Of a DNA stretch of 64,000 bases, positions 8,408 to 16,820 are shown piece by piece. Under the pieces are notes generated by a model, which searched no databases, had not been told where the DNA came from, and saw only the letters and a list, made by a program, of their open reading frames with translations. The number at the start of each line of letters is the position of its first letter. Positions within the stretch are counted from its first letter, which is position 1. The DNA is from Pseudomonas fluorescens (lineage in GTDB: Bacteria; Pseudomonadota; Gammaproteobacteria; Pseudomonadales; Pseudomonadaceae): NCBI RefSeq assembly GCF_900215245.1, contig NZ_LT907842.1, positions 5,022,001 to 5,086,000 of the forward strand. The letters run 5' to 3'. A program made the position numbers and the translations under genes.

Positions 8408-8427
8408 TTTCAAAACAAAATTTGAAT
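8408..8427. promoter_or_regulatory. Inverted repeat TTTCAA-N8-TTGAAT upstream of fadE
   Basis: It has the same arms and the same 8-bp spacing as the element upstream of alkB (4001-4020), and both spacers end AAT. It lies in an AT-rich patch about 95 bp before the fadE start, a plausible operator position. The regulator is unknown. Confidence 0.4.
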
Positions 8428-8521
8428 TTGTCTTTTCAAGTTTGTAGTGTGGCCTTACGCCGCAGTTCATTTTGAGCTGCCTGCGCATTGCCCGTGCCCT
8501 GAATCAAGTAGAGGTATCCCC

Positions 8522-11050
8522 ATGATTATCTGGTTATTGGTGGGTCTCGCCGCAGCGATTGCCCTGGCGTATCGACAGGCCGCCGCAGCCCTTTGGTTGG
8601 GCGCTGGCCTGATCTGGCTGGCGGTTGGTTACCTGTGCAATGCGGTGGCGGGCCTGGGTCTCAGCGTCGCGGCGGTGTTGGTGGTCTTGCCGGCCTTGCT
8701 GCTGACGCTCAAACCACTGCGTCGCGCGCTGTTGACCAGCAAGGCCCTGGGCCTGTTTCGTACGATCATGCCGGCGATGTCCGACACCGAGCGCGCCGCC
8801 ATCGAATCCGGCACCGTGTGGTGGGACGCAGAGCTGTTCAGCGGCAAGCCCAACTGGGATCGCCTGCTCAACGCTGCTCCGGCAAGCCTCAGCGCCGAAG
8901 AGCAGGCCTTCCTCGACAATGAAGTCGAGACGCTGTGCGACATGTCCAACGACTGGGAGACCACCCAGGTCTGGCAAGACATGTCTCCCGAAGGTTGGCA
9001 GTACACCAAGGACGCCGGGTTCCTCGGCATGATCATTCCCAAGCAGTACGGCGGCAAAGGTTTCTCCCACTATGCGCATTCGCAAGTGGTGATGAAGTTG
9101 TCGACCCGCTGCTCGGCAGCGGCGATTTCGGTGATGGTGCCCAACTCCCTGGGCCCGGCAGAATTGCTCCTGCATTACGGCACCGATGCCCAGCGTAATT
9201 ACTACTTGCCGCGCTTGGCGCGGGGTGAAGACATCCCGTGCTTTGCGCTGACCAGCCCCTATGCAGGCTCCGACGCCGGGGCGATTCCGGACCTGGGCAT
9301 CGTCTGCAAAGGTATGCACGAGGGTGAGGAAGTGCTCGGCTTCAAGGTGACCTGGGACAAGCGCTACATCACCCTGGGCCCGATCGCCACGGTGCTGGGC
9401 CTGGCGTTTCGTGCCGAAGACCCGCAGGGTTTACTCGGCAAGGCGGGGTCGCTGGGCATTACCTGTGCGCTGATCCCGACGTCTCATCCGGGGGTGAACA
9501 GTGGCCGCCGTCATTGGCCGCTGAATGCGGTATTCCAGAACGGCCCGACCACCGGCAAGGATGTGTTCATTCCCCTGGAGTGGGTGATCGGCGGTCGTGA
9601 GCAAGTCGGTAACGGCTGGCGCATGCTGATGGAATGCCTGGCCGCCGGGCGGGCGATTTCCTTGCCTTCGGCCAACGTCGGCCTGGGCAAAGTGGCGGTT
9701 CGCGGCACCACCGCGTATGCCGCGATGCGCAAACAGTTCGGCCTGCCCATCGGCAAGTTCGAAGGCGTGCAGGCGCCATTGGCGCGCATGGCCGGGCATT
9801 TGTATGCCTGCGATGCGGTGCGCAAGGTGTCGGTGGCTTCCCTGGATGCCGGTGAAAAGCCCTCGGTGATTTCCGCCATTGCCAAATACCACGTCACTGA
9901 GCGTGCGCGAATCATCGTCAACGACGGCATGGACATCGTGGCGGGCAAAGGCATCTGCATGGGGCCCAATAACTTTCTGGCCCGCGCCTACCAGCAAAGC
10001 CCGATTGCCATCACGGTAGAAGGCGCGAACATCATGACCCGCTGCCTGATTATCTTTGGCCAGGGGCTGATTCGCTGCCATCCCTATGTGTTCCGCGAGA
10101 TGGAAGCGGCGCGCAACCCGGATCGGCGCAAGGCGCTGGAAGCCTTCGACAGCGCGATGTTCGGCCATTTGAGTTTTGTGCTGGCCAATACCGTCCGTGC
10201 GGCGGTGCATGCGCTGACGGGCGGACGCCTGATGTCCGCACCGGCCAAGACCGATCCGGCGTTGGCATCCTACTACCGCCAGGCCAATCGGCTCTCGGTG
10301 GTGCTGGCGTTGATCTCGGATATTTCCATGGGCGTACTGGGCGGAGCCCTCAAGCGCAAGGAAAGCATCACCGGGCGCCTGGGGGATATTCTGTCCCAGC
10401 TCTACATTCTTTCCTGCGTGCTTAAGCGGTTTGAAGATGATGGTCGGCCCCAGGCGGACCTGCCGCTGGTGCACTGGTCGGCCCAGGATGCGTTATTGCG
10501 CGCCCATGAAGCCCTGGCCGAAGTGCTCGATAACTACCCGTCGAAAGCCGCTGCGCGAATCGTGCGTGGCTTGAGTTTCCCGTTCGGAATTCCCCTGCGT
10601 AAACCGGCGGACCGCCTGTTGGCCCAAGTGGCTGAGGTGGTGCAAACCCCCGGCGAAACCCGCGATCGCTTACTGGCCAATTCCTACATTCCGCGTCCGG
10701 AGATCGACAAGCTGGCTTATGGCGAATTGGGCTTCCGGCTGTTGCCGCAGGTGGAACTGATCGACGCTCGGCTCAAGCCCGCAATCAAGCAAGGCGTGAT
10801 CGAAGCCATGCCGATTTCCGCCACAGCCTTTACCGGTTGGCGCGTCAAGGCGCGGGCGCTGGACCTGATCAGCGACGACGAAGACAGCCTGCTGGGGCGC
10901 TATGTGGACTATGCCGACCACGGGATTCAGGTCGACGACTTCCCGCAGGATTTCGGTTTGCTGGAAGCCTTGCAGCAGCGTCAGCAGGCGTTGGCCAAAC
11001 CGACGGCGAAGCGCCGCAGCAGCCAAAGCGAAAACGCCTCGGTCAACTAG
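8522..11050 (+). CDS. fadE: FadE-type acyl-CoA dehydrogenase
   Basis: This 842-residue enzyme is of the long FadE class: two or three N-terminal hydrophobic segments (residues about 1-70), an acyl-CoA dehydrogenase core (with FALTSPYAGSDAG, the FAD/substrate-binding signature), and the extended C-terminal DUF1974 region typical of E. coli FadE (814 residues). It catalyses the first, FAD-linked step of beta-oxidation, acyl-CoA to trans-2-enoyl-CoA, probably at the membrane. ATG 8522 follows TAGAGG. It opens a plus-strand series with FabG-, MaoC-, thiolase- and FadD-type genes. Pseudomonas usually has several fadE paralogues, so the symbol denotes class rather than a unique orthologue. Confidence 0.9.
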   Translation: MIIWLLVGLAAAIALAYRQAAAALWLGAGLIWLAVGYLCNAVAGLGLSVAAVLVVLPALLLTLKPLRRALLTSKALGLFRTIMPAMSDTERAAIESGTVWWDAELFSGKPNWDRLLNAAPASLSAEEQAFLDNEVETLCDMSNDWETTQVWQDMSPEGWQYTKDAGFLGMIIPKQYGGKGFSHYAHSQVVMKLSTRCSAAAISVMVPNSLGPAELLLHYGTDAQRNYYLPRLARGEDIPCFALTSPYAGSDAGAIPDLGIVCKGMHEGEEVLGFKVTWDKRYITLGPIATVLGLAFRAEDPQGLLGKAGSLGITCALIPTSHPGVNSGRRHWPLNAVFQNGPTTGKDVFIPLEWVIGGREQVGNGWRMLMECLAAGRAISLPSANVGLGKVAVRGTTAYAAMRKQFGLPIGKFEGVQAPLARMAGHLYACDAVRKVSVASLDAGEKPSVISAIAKYHVTERARIIVNDGMDIVAGKGICMGPNNFLARAYQQSPIAITVEGANIMTRCLIIFGQGLIRCHPYVFREMEAARNPDRRKALEAFDSAMFGHLSFVLANTVRAAVHALTGGRLMSAPAKTDPALASYYRQANRLSVVLALISDISMGVLGGALKRKESITGRLGDILSQLYILSCVLKRFEDDGRPQADLPLVHWSAQDALLRAHEALAEVLDNYPSKAAARIVRGLSFPFGIPLRKPADRLLAQVAEVVQTPGETRDRLLANSYIPRPEIDKLAYGELGFRLLPQVELIDARLKPAIKQGVIEAMPISATAFTGWRVKARALDLISDDEDSLLGRYVDYADHGIQVDDFPQDFGLLEALQQRQQALAKPTAKRRSSQSENASVN

Positions 11051-11066
11051 GGAAAACGCGGTCAGT

Positions 11067-11137
11067 GTGGGAGCGGGCTTGCCCGCGATAGCGGTCTGCC
11101 TGACACACCGCCATCGCAGGCAAGCCAGCTCCCACAT
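11067..11137. repeat. REP pair (inverted REP sequences)
   Basis: GTGGGAGCGGGCTTGCCCGC and its inverted partner ending GCAAGCCAGCTCCCAC enclose a short spacer between fadE and the FabG-like gene. This is the usual Pseudomonas REP/REPIN arrangement and would form a long hairpin in the mRNA. Confidence 0.85.
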
Positions 11138-11183
11138 TTGATCGGGTTTACACGGCAACGCAGCGTTGTAAGTGGATCTATCT

Positions 11184-12527
11184 ATGAGTGACAGCTACCT
11201 ATCCTTCGTCAATTCCGCCTGGGGCCGCCGCCTGGCTCAGGCCATCGGCCTGCCGCAACCCTTGCCGTTGCAACGTCACCGCAGTGGCCAGCACGGCCTG
11301 GTCAACCCGGTGATTGTCGCCGGGGCAGGGCGGCTTTGCGCACGGGTGCAAGCGATTTTCGCCGCCACCGACACGGTCGCCGCCACGCCGGCGACGCCCA
11401 AGGCGCCGTCCACCGTCAAGGTCCAGGGCGCGGTGTTCGACGCCACTGGCGTGCTCGATTTGCAGCAGCTCGACGCGCTCTACGTGTTTTTCCATGCCAA
11501 TGCCAAACGCCTTGGCCACCACGGTCGCGTGGTGGTGCTTGGCACTGCGCCGGAACATTGCCAGGACTTGCCCCAGGCCGTCGCCCAACGTGCCCTTGAA
11601 GGTCTGGTGCGTTCGTTGGCCAAGGAACTGCGCCGGGCGATCACCGTGCAATTGATCTATGTGGCGCCGGGTGCCGAAGAGGCCCTGGACAGCAGCCTGC
11701 GGTTCTTCCTGTCGCGCCGTTCGGCGTATGTGTCGGGGCAGGTGGTGCGCGTGGAAACTCCGGTGGACGGTGACGTTGCCGTCAACTGGGACAAGCCCTT
11801 CGCGGGTCGGCGAGCCCTGGTCACCGGCGCTTCGCGTGGCATTGGCTTGGCGATCGCCCAGGTGCTGGCCCGCGACGGCGCCCATGTGGTCTGTGTGGAC
11901 GTGCCCCAGGCCCAGGACGCGCTGCTGCAAGCCGCCAGCAGTGTGCACGGCTCCGCCTTGCCGCTGGACATCACCGCAGCGGATACGGCCGCGCTGTTGC
12001 AGGCGCATGTCAACCAATACGGTGCCTTTGACGTGGTGGTGCATAACGCCGGCATCACCCGCGACAAGACCATCGCCAAGATGACCGAAGCTGCCTGGCG
12101 CAGTGTGCTGGCGGTCAACCTCGAAGCACCGTTGCAATTGAGCACAGCATTGCTCAGTGGCCAGGGGCTGAACCGCGGTGGGCGGATTGTGTGCGTCTCG
12201 TCGATTTCCGGCATCGCCGGCAACTTGGGGCAAAGCAACTACGCCACCTCCAAGGCCGGCGTGATTGGCCTGGTGCAGCGCCTCGCTCCGTTGGCGGCGG
12301 CGCAGCAGGTCACGGTGAACGCGGTCGCGCCCGGGTTTATCGAAACTCAGATGACCGCAAACATCCCGCTGATGATTCGCGAGGCGGGACGGCGCATGAA
12401 CTCGCTGTCCCAGGGCGGACAGCCCATCGACGTGGCCGAGACCATCGCCTGGTTGGCGCACCCTGCATCCGGCGGGGTTAACGGCCAAGTCGTACGCGTG
12501 TGCGGCCAAAGCCTGCTGGGAGCCTGA
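11184..12527 (+). CDS. Long FabG-type 3-oxoacyl reductase (FabG4-like)
   Basis: This 447-residue protein is about 200 residues longer than ordinary FabG. The N-terminal half is a degenerate Rossmann/flavodoxin-like domain. The C-terminal half is a complete SDR with GASRGIG, NAGITRD, the active-site Ser (VSSISG) and YATSK. This layout matches high-molecular-weight FabG4 of mycobacteria, which interconverts 3-oxoacyl- and (R)-3-hydroxyacyl-CoA. Beside a MaoC (R)-hydratase it would serve an (R)-specific branch of beta-oxidation or its reverse. The ATG at 11184 has only a weak ribosome-binding site; a GTG at 11172 is also open. Confidence 0.85.
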   Translation: MSDSYLSFVNSAWGRRLAQAIGLPQPLPLQRHRSGQHGLVNPVIVAGAGRLCARVQAIFAATDTVAATPATPKAPSTVKVQGAVFDATGVLDLQQLDALYVFFHANAKRLGHHGRVVVLGTAPEHCQDLPQAVAQRALEGLVRSLAKELRRAITVQLIYVAPGAEEALDSSLRFFLSRRSAYVSGQVVRVETPVDGDVAVNWDKPFAGRRALVTGASRGIGLAIAQVLARDGAHVVCVDVPQAQDALLQAASSVHGSALPLDITAADTAALLQAHVNQYGAFDVVVHNAGITRDKTIAKMTEAAWRSVLAVNLEAPLQLSTALLSGQGLNRGGRIVCVSSISGIAGNLGQSNYATSKAGVIGLVQRLAPLAAAQQVTVNAVAPGFIETQMTANIPLMIREAGRRMNSLSQGGQPIDVAETIAWLAHPASGGVNGQVVRVCGQSLLGA

Positions 12528-12530
12528 GCC

Positions 12531-13433
12531 ATGGACTACGTGACGCAGATTATCGACCCGCCGCCGTCGCGCACTCAGTTGTTGCTGGACGGCGTGCGCG
12601 CGCTGCGCAAACCCAAGCTCGACGGTGCGCCCGCGTTGCCCACGGCGCTTCTGGTGCGCTCGGCGGCGCAGCTGTCGCCCAGCGGCATTGCCGCGTATGG
12701 CCGCGCGTGTGGTTTCCGGCGCGAGCAGGGCGTGCCGCTGTCCTATCCCCACGTGCTGGCGTTCCCGTTGCACCTGATGCTGCTGACTCGGCCCAGCTTC
12801 CCGTACCCGGCCAGCGGCATGGTGCATCTGGCCAATCGCATTCGTCAGCACCAGCGCTTGCAGGAAGGCCAGGCCCTGCGCCTTGAGGTGTTTTGCGAGC
12901 GCTGGGTGGCGCATCCCAAGGGCCAGGCGCTGAGCATTGCCACCCGCGCCTATGGCGCGGGCACGCTGGTGTGGGAGAGCGACAGCCTGTACTTGCGCCG
13001 CGCCGTGAAAACCCCGGTGGGCGAGCCGTGGGACGACGTGCTGGCATTGCAGGAAGAGGGCCTGTTACGCACCCAGCGCTGGGTGTTGCCCGCCGACCTG
13101 GGCCGGCGATTTGCCAACGTCTCGGGCGACTTCAACCCGATTCATACCTCGCTGATCGGCGCAAAGGTCTTTGGCTTTCGCCGCGCCATTGCCCACGGCA
13201 TGTGGACCCTCGGCCGCGCGTTGGCCGCGCAGCAACCACCGGGCGGCCTGGATCAGGCCCACGCCCATTGCGACTTCAAGCTGCCAATCTTCCTGCCCGG
13301 CCAGGTCGCCCTGTGGAACCGGCCTGTCACCGGCCCACGGCGTGAGTTCGAAGTGCGCAATGTCGCGGGCGATAAACCCCATATGCGTGGGCTTTTTATT
13401 TGGCAGCCCACTTGTGAAGAGCGCCCCCAATGA
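12531..13433 (+). CDS. MaoC-family enoyl-CoA hydratase
   Basis: This 300-residue protein has a double hot-dog layout. The hydratase-2 motif occurs near residue 200 as VSGDFNPIHTS, with the catalytic Asp and His, followed by FGFRRAIAHGMW. MaoC/hydratase-2 enzymes add water to trans-2-enoyl-CoA to give the (R)-3-hydroxyacyl-CoA. It starts 3 bp after the FabG-like gene and overlaps the thiolase by 4 bp, so the three are one operon. The first half is poorly conserved and lacks the motif, as in other two-domain hydratases such as HtdX. Confidence 0.85.
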   Translation: MDYVTQIIDPPPSRTQLLLDGVRALRKPKLDGAPALPTALLVRSAAQLSPSGIAAYGRACGFRREQGVPLSYPHVLAFPLHLMLLTRPSFPYPASGMVHLANRIRQHQRLQEGQALRLEVFCERWVAHPKGQALSIATRAYGAGTLVWESDSLYLRRAVKTPVGEPWDDVLALQEEGLLRTQRWVLPADLGRRFANVSGDFNPIHTSLIGAKVFGFRRAIAHGMWTLGRALAAQQPPGGLDQAHAHCDFKLPIFLPGQVALWNRPVTGPRREFEVRNVAGDKPHMRGLFIWQPTCEERPQ

Positions 13434-14728
13434 ATGACTACAGCTTTAACCCGGCCCCGACCCGCCGCGTGGCGATCATCGGCGGCAACCGTATTCCCTT
13501 TGCCCGCTCCAACACCGTGTATGCCCACGACAGCAATCAGGTTTTACTGGTCGCCGCCTTGCAAGGCCTGGTGGACCGCTACAACCTGCACGGCCAGCGC
13601 CTGGGCGAGTTTGCTGCGGGCGCGGTGATCAAGCATTCGCGGGATTTCAACCTGGCGCGTGAATCGTTGCTCTCCACCACGCTGTCACCCGCAACACCTG
13701 CCTACGACGTGCAGCAAGCCTGCGGCACCGGCCTGGAAGCCGCCTTGCTGGTGGCGAATAAAATCGCCCTGGGCCAGATCGAAGTGGGCATTGCCGGTGG
13801 CTCCGACACCACGTCCGATGCGCCCATCGGCCTTAACGAAGCGTTGCGTCATAGCGTGCTCGCGGCCAACCGGGCCAAGGGCATGGGCGCCAAGGTGAAG
13901 GCATTATTGAAGGTGCGTCCGTCGATGTTTTTCAAGCCGTTGCTGCCGCGCAATGGCGAGCCGCGCACTGGCCTGTCCATGGGCGAACACTGTGAAGAAA
14001 TGGCCAAGCGCTGGCAGATCAAACGGCTGGCCCAGGATGAGTTGACCCTGACCAGTCACCAGCGCCTGGCGGCAGCCTACCAACGCGGCTTTTTCGACGA
14101 CCTGATCAGCCCTCATCGCGGCCTGGCCCGTGACAACAACCTGCGCGCCGATACCAGCCTGGAAAAACTCGCGGGCCTGGCGCCTGCCTACGACCGCCAG
14201 AATGGCACCCTCACGGCGGGCAACTCCACGCCGTTGACCGATGGCGCGTCAGTGGTGCTGTTGGCCAGTGAAGCCTGGGCGGCACAACGGGGCTTACCGG
14301 TGTTGGCCTACCTGCGCACCGGCGAGACGGCAGCGGTGAACTTTGTCGACGGCACCGAAGGCCTGTTGATGGCGCCGGCCTATGCGGTGCCACGTATGCT
14401 CAAGCGCGAAGGCCTGAGCGTTGCCGACATTGATTTTTTCGAGATTCACGAAGCCTTTGCCGCCCAGGTATTGTGCACCCTCAAGGCCTGGGAGGACGCC
14501 GATTATTGCCGCGAGCGGCTCGGCCTGGATGCACCGCTGGGCAGCATTGAGCGCAGCAAGATGAACGTTAACGGCGGCTCCCTCGGCTGTGGTCACCCGT
14601 TTGCCGCAACCGGTGGCCGACAACTGGCGGCACTGGCCAAGACCATTCACGAAAACGGCGGCGGACGCGGCTTGATTTCGATCTGCGCGGCGGGTGGGCT
14701 GGGCATCACCGCCATCGTCGAAAAGTAG
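13430..14728 (+). CDS. Thiolase (acetyl-CoA C-acyltransferase, FadI/FadA2-like)
   Basis: This 432-residue thiolase has the nucleophilic cysteine in QQACGTG (Cys98), His in EIHEAFA, the GHPFAATGGR motif, and the second cysteine in CAAGGLG. It cleaves 3-oxoacyl-CoA to acetyl-CoA and a shortened acyl-CoA. Its length and the RVAIIGGNRIPFARS start place it with FadI/FadA2-like enzymes rather than the shorter FadA. Its start overlaps the MaoC stop (ATGA), a sign of coupled translation. Confidence 0.92.
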   Translation: MNDYSFNPAPTRRVAIIGGNRIPFARSNTVYAHDSNQVLLVAALQGLVDRYNLHGQRLGEFAAGAVIKHSRDFNLARESLLSTTLSPATPAYDVQQACGTGLEAALLVANKIALGQIEVGIAGGSDTTSDAPIGLNEALRHSVLAANRAKGMGAKVKALLKVRPSMFFKPLLPRNGEPRTGLSMGEHCEEMAKRWQIKRLAQDELTLTSHQRLAAAYQRGFFDDLISPHRGLARDNNLRADTSLEKLAGLAPAYDRQNGTLTAGNSTPLTDGASVVLLASEAWAAQRGLPVLAYLRTGETAAVNFVDGTEGLLMAPAYAVPRMLKREGLSVADIDFFEIHEAFAAQVLCTLKAWEDADYCRERLGLDAPLGSIERSKMNVNGGSLGCGHPFAATGGRQLAALAKTIHENGGGRGLISICAAGGLGITAIVEK

Positions 14729-14759
14729 CGCTATCAATAACAACAACAAGGAGACTGCC

Positions 14760-16463
14760 ATGAACGCTGTAAGCCTGGAACGCACTGAACGGATCTGGTT
14801 GAACGCTTACCTGCCCGGCGTCCCGGCGGACATTGAGGCCGGTATCGACGCCTACCCGTCGTTGCGCGAAGTGTTCCTGGAACACCTGGAGAAATTTCGC
14901 GAGCGGGTTGCCTACGTCAGCATCGGCACCGAAATGACCTATGCCGACTGGCAAGTGCAAGGCTTCGCGTTTGCCGCGTGGCTGCAGGGCCAGGGTGTCA
15001 AAAAGGGCGACCGTGTGGCGCTGATGATGCCCAACTGCTTGCAGTACCCGATTTGCCTGCTGGGCACGATCCTGGCCGGTGCGGTGGTGGTGAACGTTAA
15101 CCCGCTGTACACCGCCCATGAACTCAAGCATCTGCTCAAGGACAGCGGCGCTGAAACCGTGGTGATCTTCGAAAACTTCGCGCGTACCCTGGAAAAAGTC
15201 GTGGCGGGCAGCAACGTCAAGCGCGTGGTGGTGGCGGCCATCGGCGATTTGCTGGGCACCTTCAAGGGCGCGGCGATGAACTTCATCCTGCGCCATGTGC
15301 AAAAGCAGGTGCCGGCGTTTAATTTGCCCGGCGCGGTACGCTTCAACCAGGTGCTGAAACAGGGGCGGGCGCAGCATCACTTGCCGGTCGCCATGGGCCT
15401 CGATGAGCTGGCCTTTTTGCAATACACCGGCGGCACCACGGGCGACGCCAAGGGCGTGATGCTCAGCCACCGCAACATCATCGCCAACCTGCTGCAAGCC
15501 AAGGCGTGGGTCGGTGATCAGTTGGATCAGCACACACAGGAAACCAACGTCACCTTGCTGCCGCTGTACCACATCTTTTCGCTCACGGTGAACTGCCTGA
15601 TGTTCATGTGCCTGGGGGGGCGTAACATCTTGATCGCCAACCCTCGGGACGTGAAGCGGGTGCAGATGATTCTGCGCAAGGAGCGCTTCAATGGGATTGC
15701 CGGGGTCAACACGCTGTTTAACGGCTTGCTGGAGAACGAGGCATTCTGCGCGCGGGACTTCTCGGATTTGCGCATGGTGATTGCGGGCGGCATGGCCACG
15801 CACACGGCGGTGGCCAAGCGTTGGAAGGAAGTCACCGGGGTGCCGATTGTCGAGGGTTACGGGCTGACCGAATGCTCGCCAGTGGTGAGCATCAGCCCCA
15901 TCGACATTTCACGCATGCGCGAGATGGAATTTACCGGCAGCATCGGCGTGCCGTTGCCGTCGACCTGGGTGCGCTTTATTCGTGAGGATGGCGAGCTGGC
16001 CGACATCGGTGAACAAGGCGAACTGCAAGTGCGCGGCCCGCAGGTGATGCAGGGCTACTGGAAACGCCCGAAGGAAACCGCCGAGGTGCTGGATGCCGAG
16101 GGGTGGTTGGCGACCGGTGATATCGGCGTGATGGACGAGCGCGGCTATATCCGTCTGGTTGACCGCAAAAAAGACCTGATCCTGGTCTCGGGTTTCAACG
16201 TGTACCCCAATGAAATCGAAGACGTGGTGGCGTTGCACCCAGGTGTCGGCGAGGTGGCGGCAGTCGGTGTCGAAGACGCTGTGACCGGGGAGAAGGTCAA
16301 GATCATTGTGGTGCGCAAAGACCCGAACCTGACTCAGGAACAGCTTCTCGCCCATTGCCGGGAATACCTGACGGGGTACAAGGTGCCGCGGTATGTGGAG
16401 TTTCGCAGCAACGAGTTGCCCAAGACGACGGTTGGCAAAGTACTGCGCCGGGCGTTGCGCTGA
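14760..16463 (+). CDS. fadD: Long-chain fatty acid-CoA ligase
   Basis: This 567-residue member of the ANL superfamily has the P-loop-like AMP motif YTGGTTGDAKGVM near residue 222, the adenylate motif EGYGLTECSP, and a C-terminal linker with GDIGVMDERGYIRLVDRKKD. It activates free fatty acids to acyl-CoA with ATP, feeding FadE. AAGGAG lies seven bases before the ATG, 31 bp after the thiolase. Very similar fadD1/fadD2 pairs exist elsewhere in Pseudomonas, so this may be an additional copy dedicated to alkane-derived acids. Confidence 0.92.
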   Translation: MNAVSLERTERIWLNAYLPGVPADIEAGIDAYPSLREVFLEHLEKFRERVAYVSIGTEMTYADWQVQGFAFAAWLQGQGVKKGDRVALMMPNCLQYPICLLGTILAGAVVVNVNPLYTAHELKHLLKDSGAETVVIFENFARTLEKVVAGSNVKRVVVAAIGDLLGTFKGAAMNFILRHVQKQVPAFNLPGAVRFNQVLKQGRAQHHLPVAMGLDELAFLQYTGGTTGDAKGVMLSHRNIIANLLQAKAWVGDQLDQHTQETNVTLLPLYHIFSLTVNCLMFMCLGGRNILIANPRDVKRVQMILRKERFNGIAGVNTLFNGLLENEAFCARDFSDLRMVIAGGMATHTAVAKRWKEVTGVPIVEGYGLTECSPVVSISPIDISRMREMEFTGSIGVPLPSTWVRFIREDGELADIGEQGELQVRGPQVMQGYWKRPKETAEVLDAEGWLATGDIGVMDERGYIRLVDRKKDLILVSGFNVYPNEIEDVVALHPGVGEVAAVGVEDAVTGEKVKIIVVRKDPNLTQEQLLAHCREYLTGYKVPRYVEFRSNELPKTTVGKVLRRALR

Positions 16464-16497
16464 TTTTAAAGCGTTGATGATCTCAATGTGTGAGCGG

Positions 16498-16820
16498 GCT
16501 TGCCTGCGATGACCATAGGTATCTACGCAACTCTTTGTGTTGCTTTAAGCCTGTGAGGGGTTAGGGAGATTGAGTACATATCCGTTGCTGCGGTAACGGC
16601 GGCTATGGGTTCCGCTCTTACAGCGGGTCACTTTTTTACAAACGCCTAAAAAAGTAACCAAAAAACGCTTTGCCCCACCACTCGGTGCCTCGCCTGGGCT
16701 CGGCATGCCCGCACTCCGGCTTGAATCCGTGGGCCGCCGCAATGGGCCATCCCTGGCCCAGTGCGGCTAACCCGGCGTCCTGCCGGGTTACCCACGGATT
16801 CAAGCCTGCGTTCGGCCATC
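16498..16820. repeat. Dispersed structured intergenic element, copy 1
   Basis: This non-coding module of about 320 bp is repeated nearly identically at 48301-48623 (offset 31,803 bp) and again, inverted and diverged, at about 49265-49480. It contains a series of stems: CCGTT/AACGG (16582-16599), CCGCT/AGCGG (16612-16626), a 13-bp stem with one mismatch (16626-16659) and a three-way junction (16718-16806). No transposase or plausible protein is encoded; the short open frames are by-products of the repeats. It is probably a non-autonomous mobile or structured RNA/DNA element. Confidence 0.75.
16718..16806. other. Three-way-junction (cloverleaf-like) structure, copy 1
   Basis: A 16-bp perfect outer stem (16718-16733 with 16791-16806, starting GGCTTGAATCC) encloses two inner hairpins. 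One is TGGGCCA/TGGCCCA (16743-16760) and the other TAACCCGGC/GCCGGGTTA (16768-16790). Outer stem and inner hairpin 2 abut exactly. The same structure recurs at 48521-48609. Confidence 0.75.

Noticed and set aside
11199..12914. A 571-codon minus-strand frame opposite the FabG-like gene
   Set aside because: It is antisense to a well-supported SDR with all catalytic motifs; its translation is low-complexity His/Gln/Arg.
16498..16820. Insertion sequence
   Set aside because: No transposase frame, no terminal inverted repeats with target-site duplications that I could identify. I call it a structured dispersed element instead.
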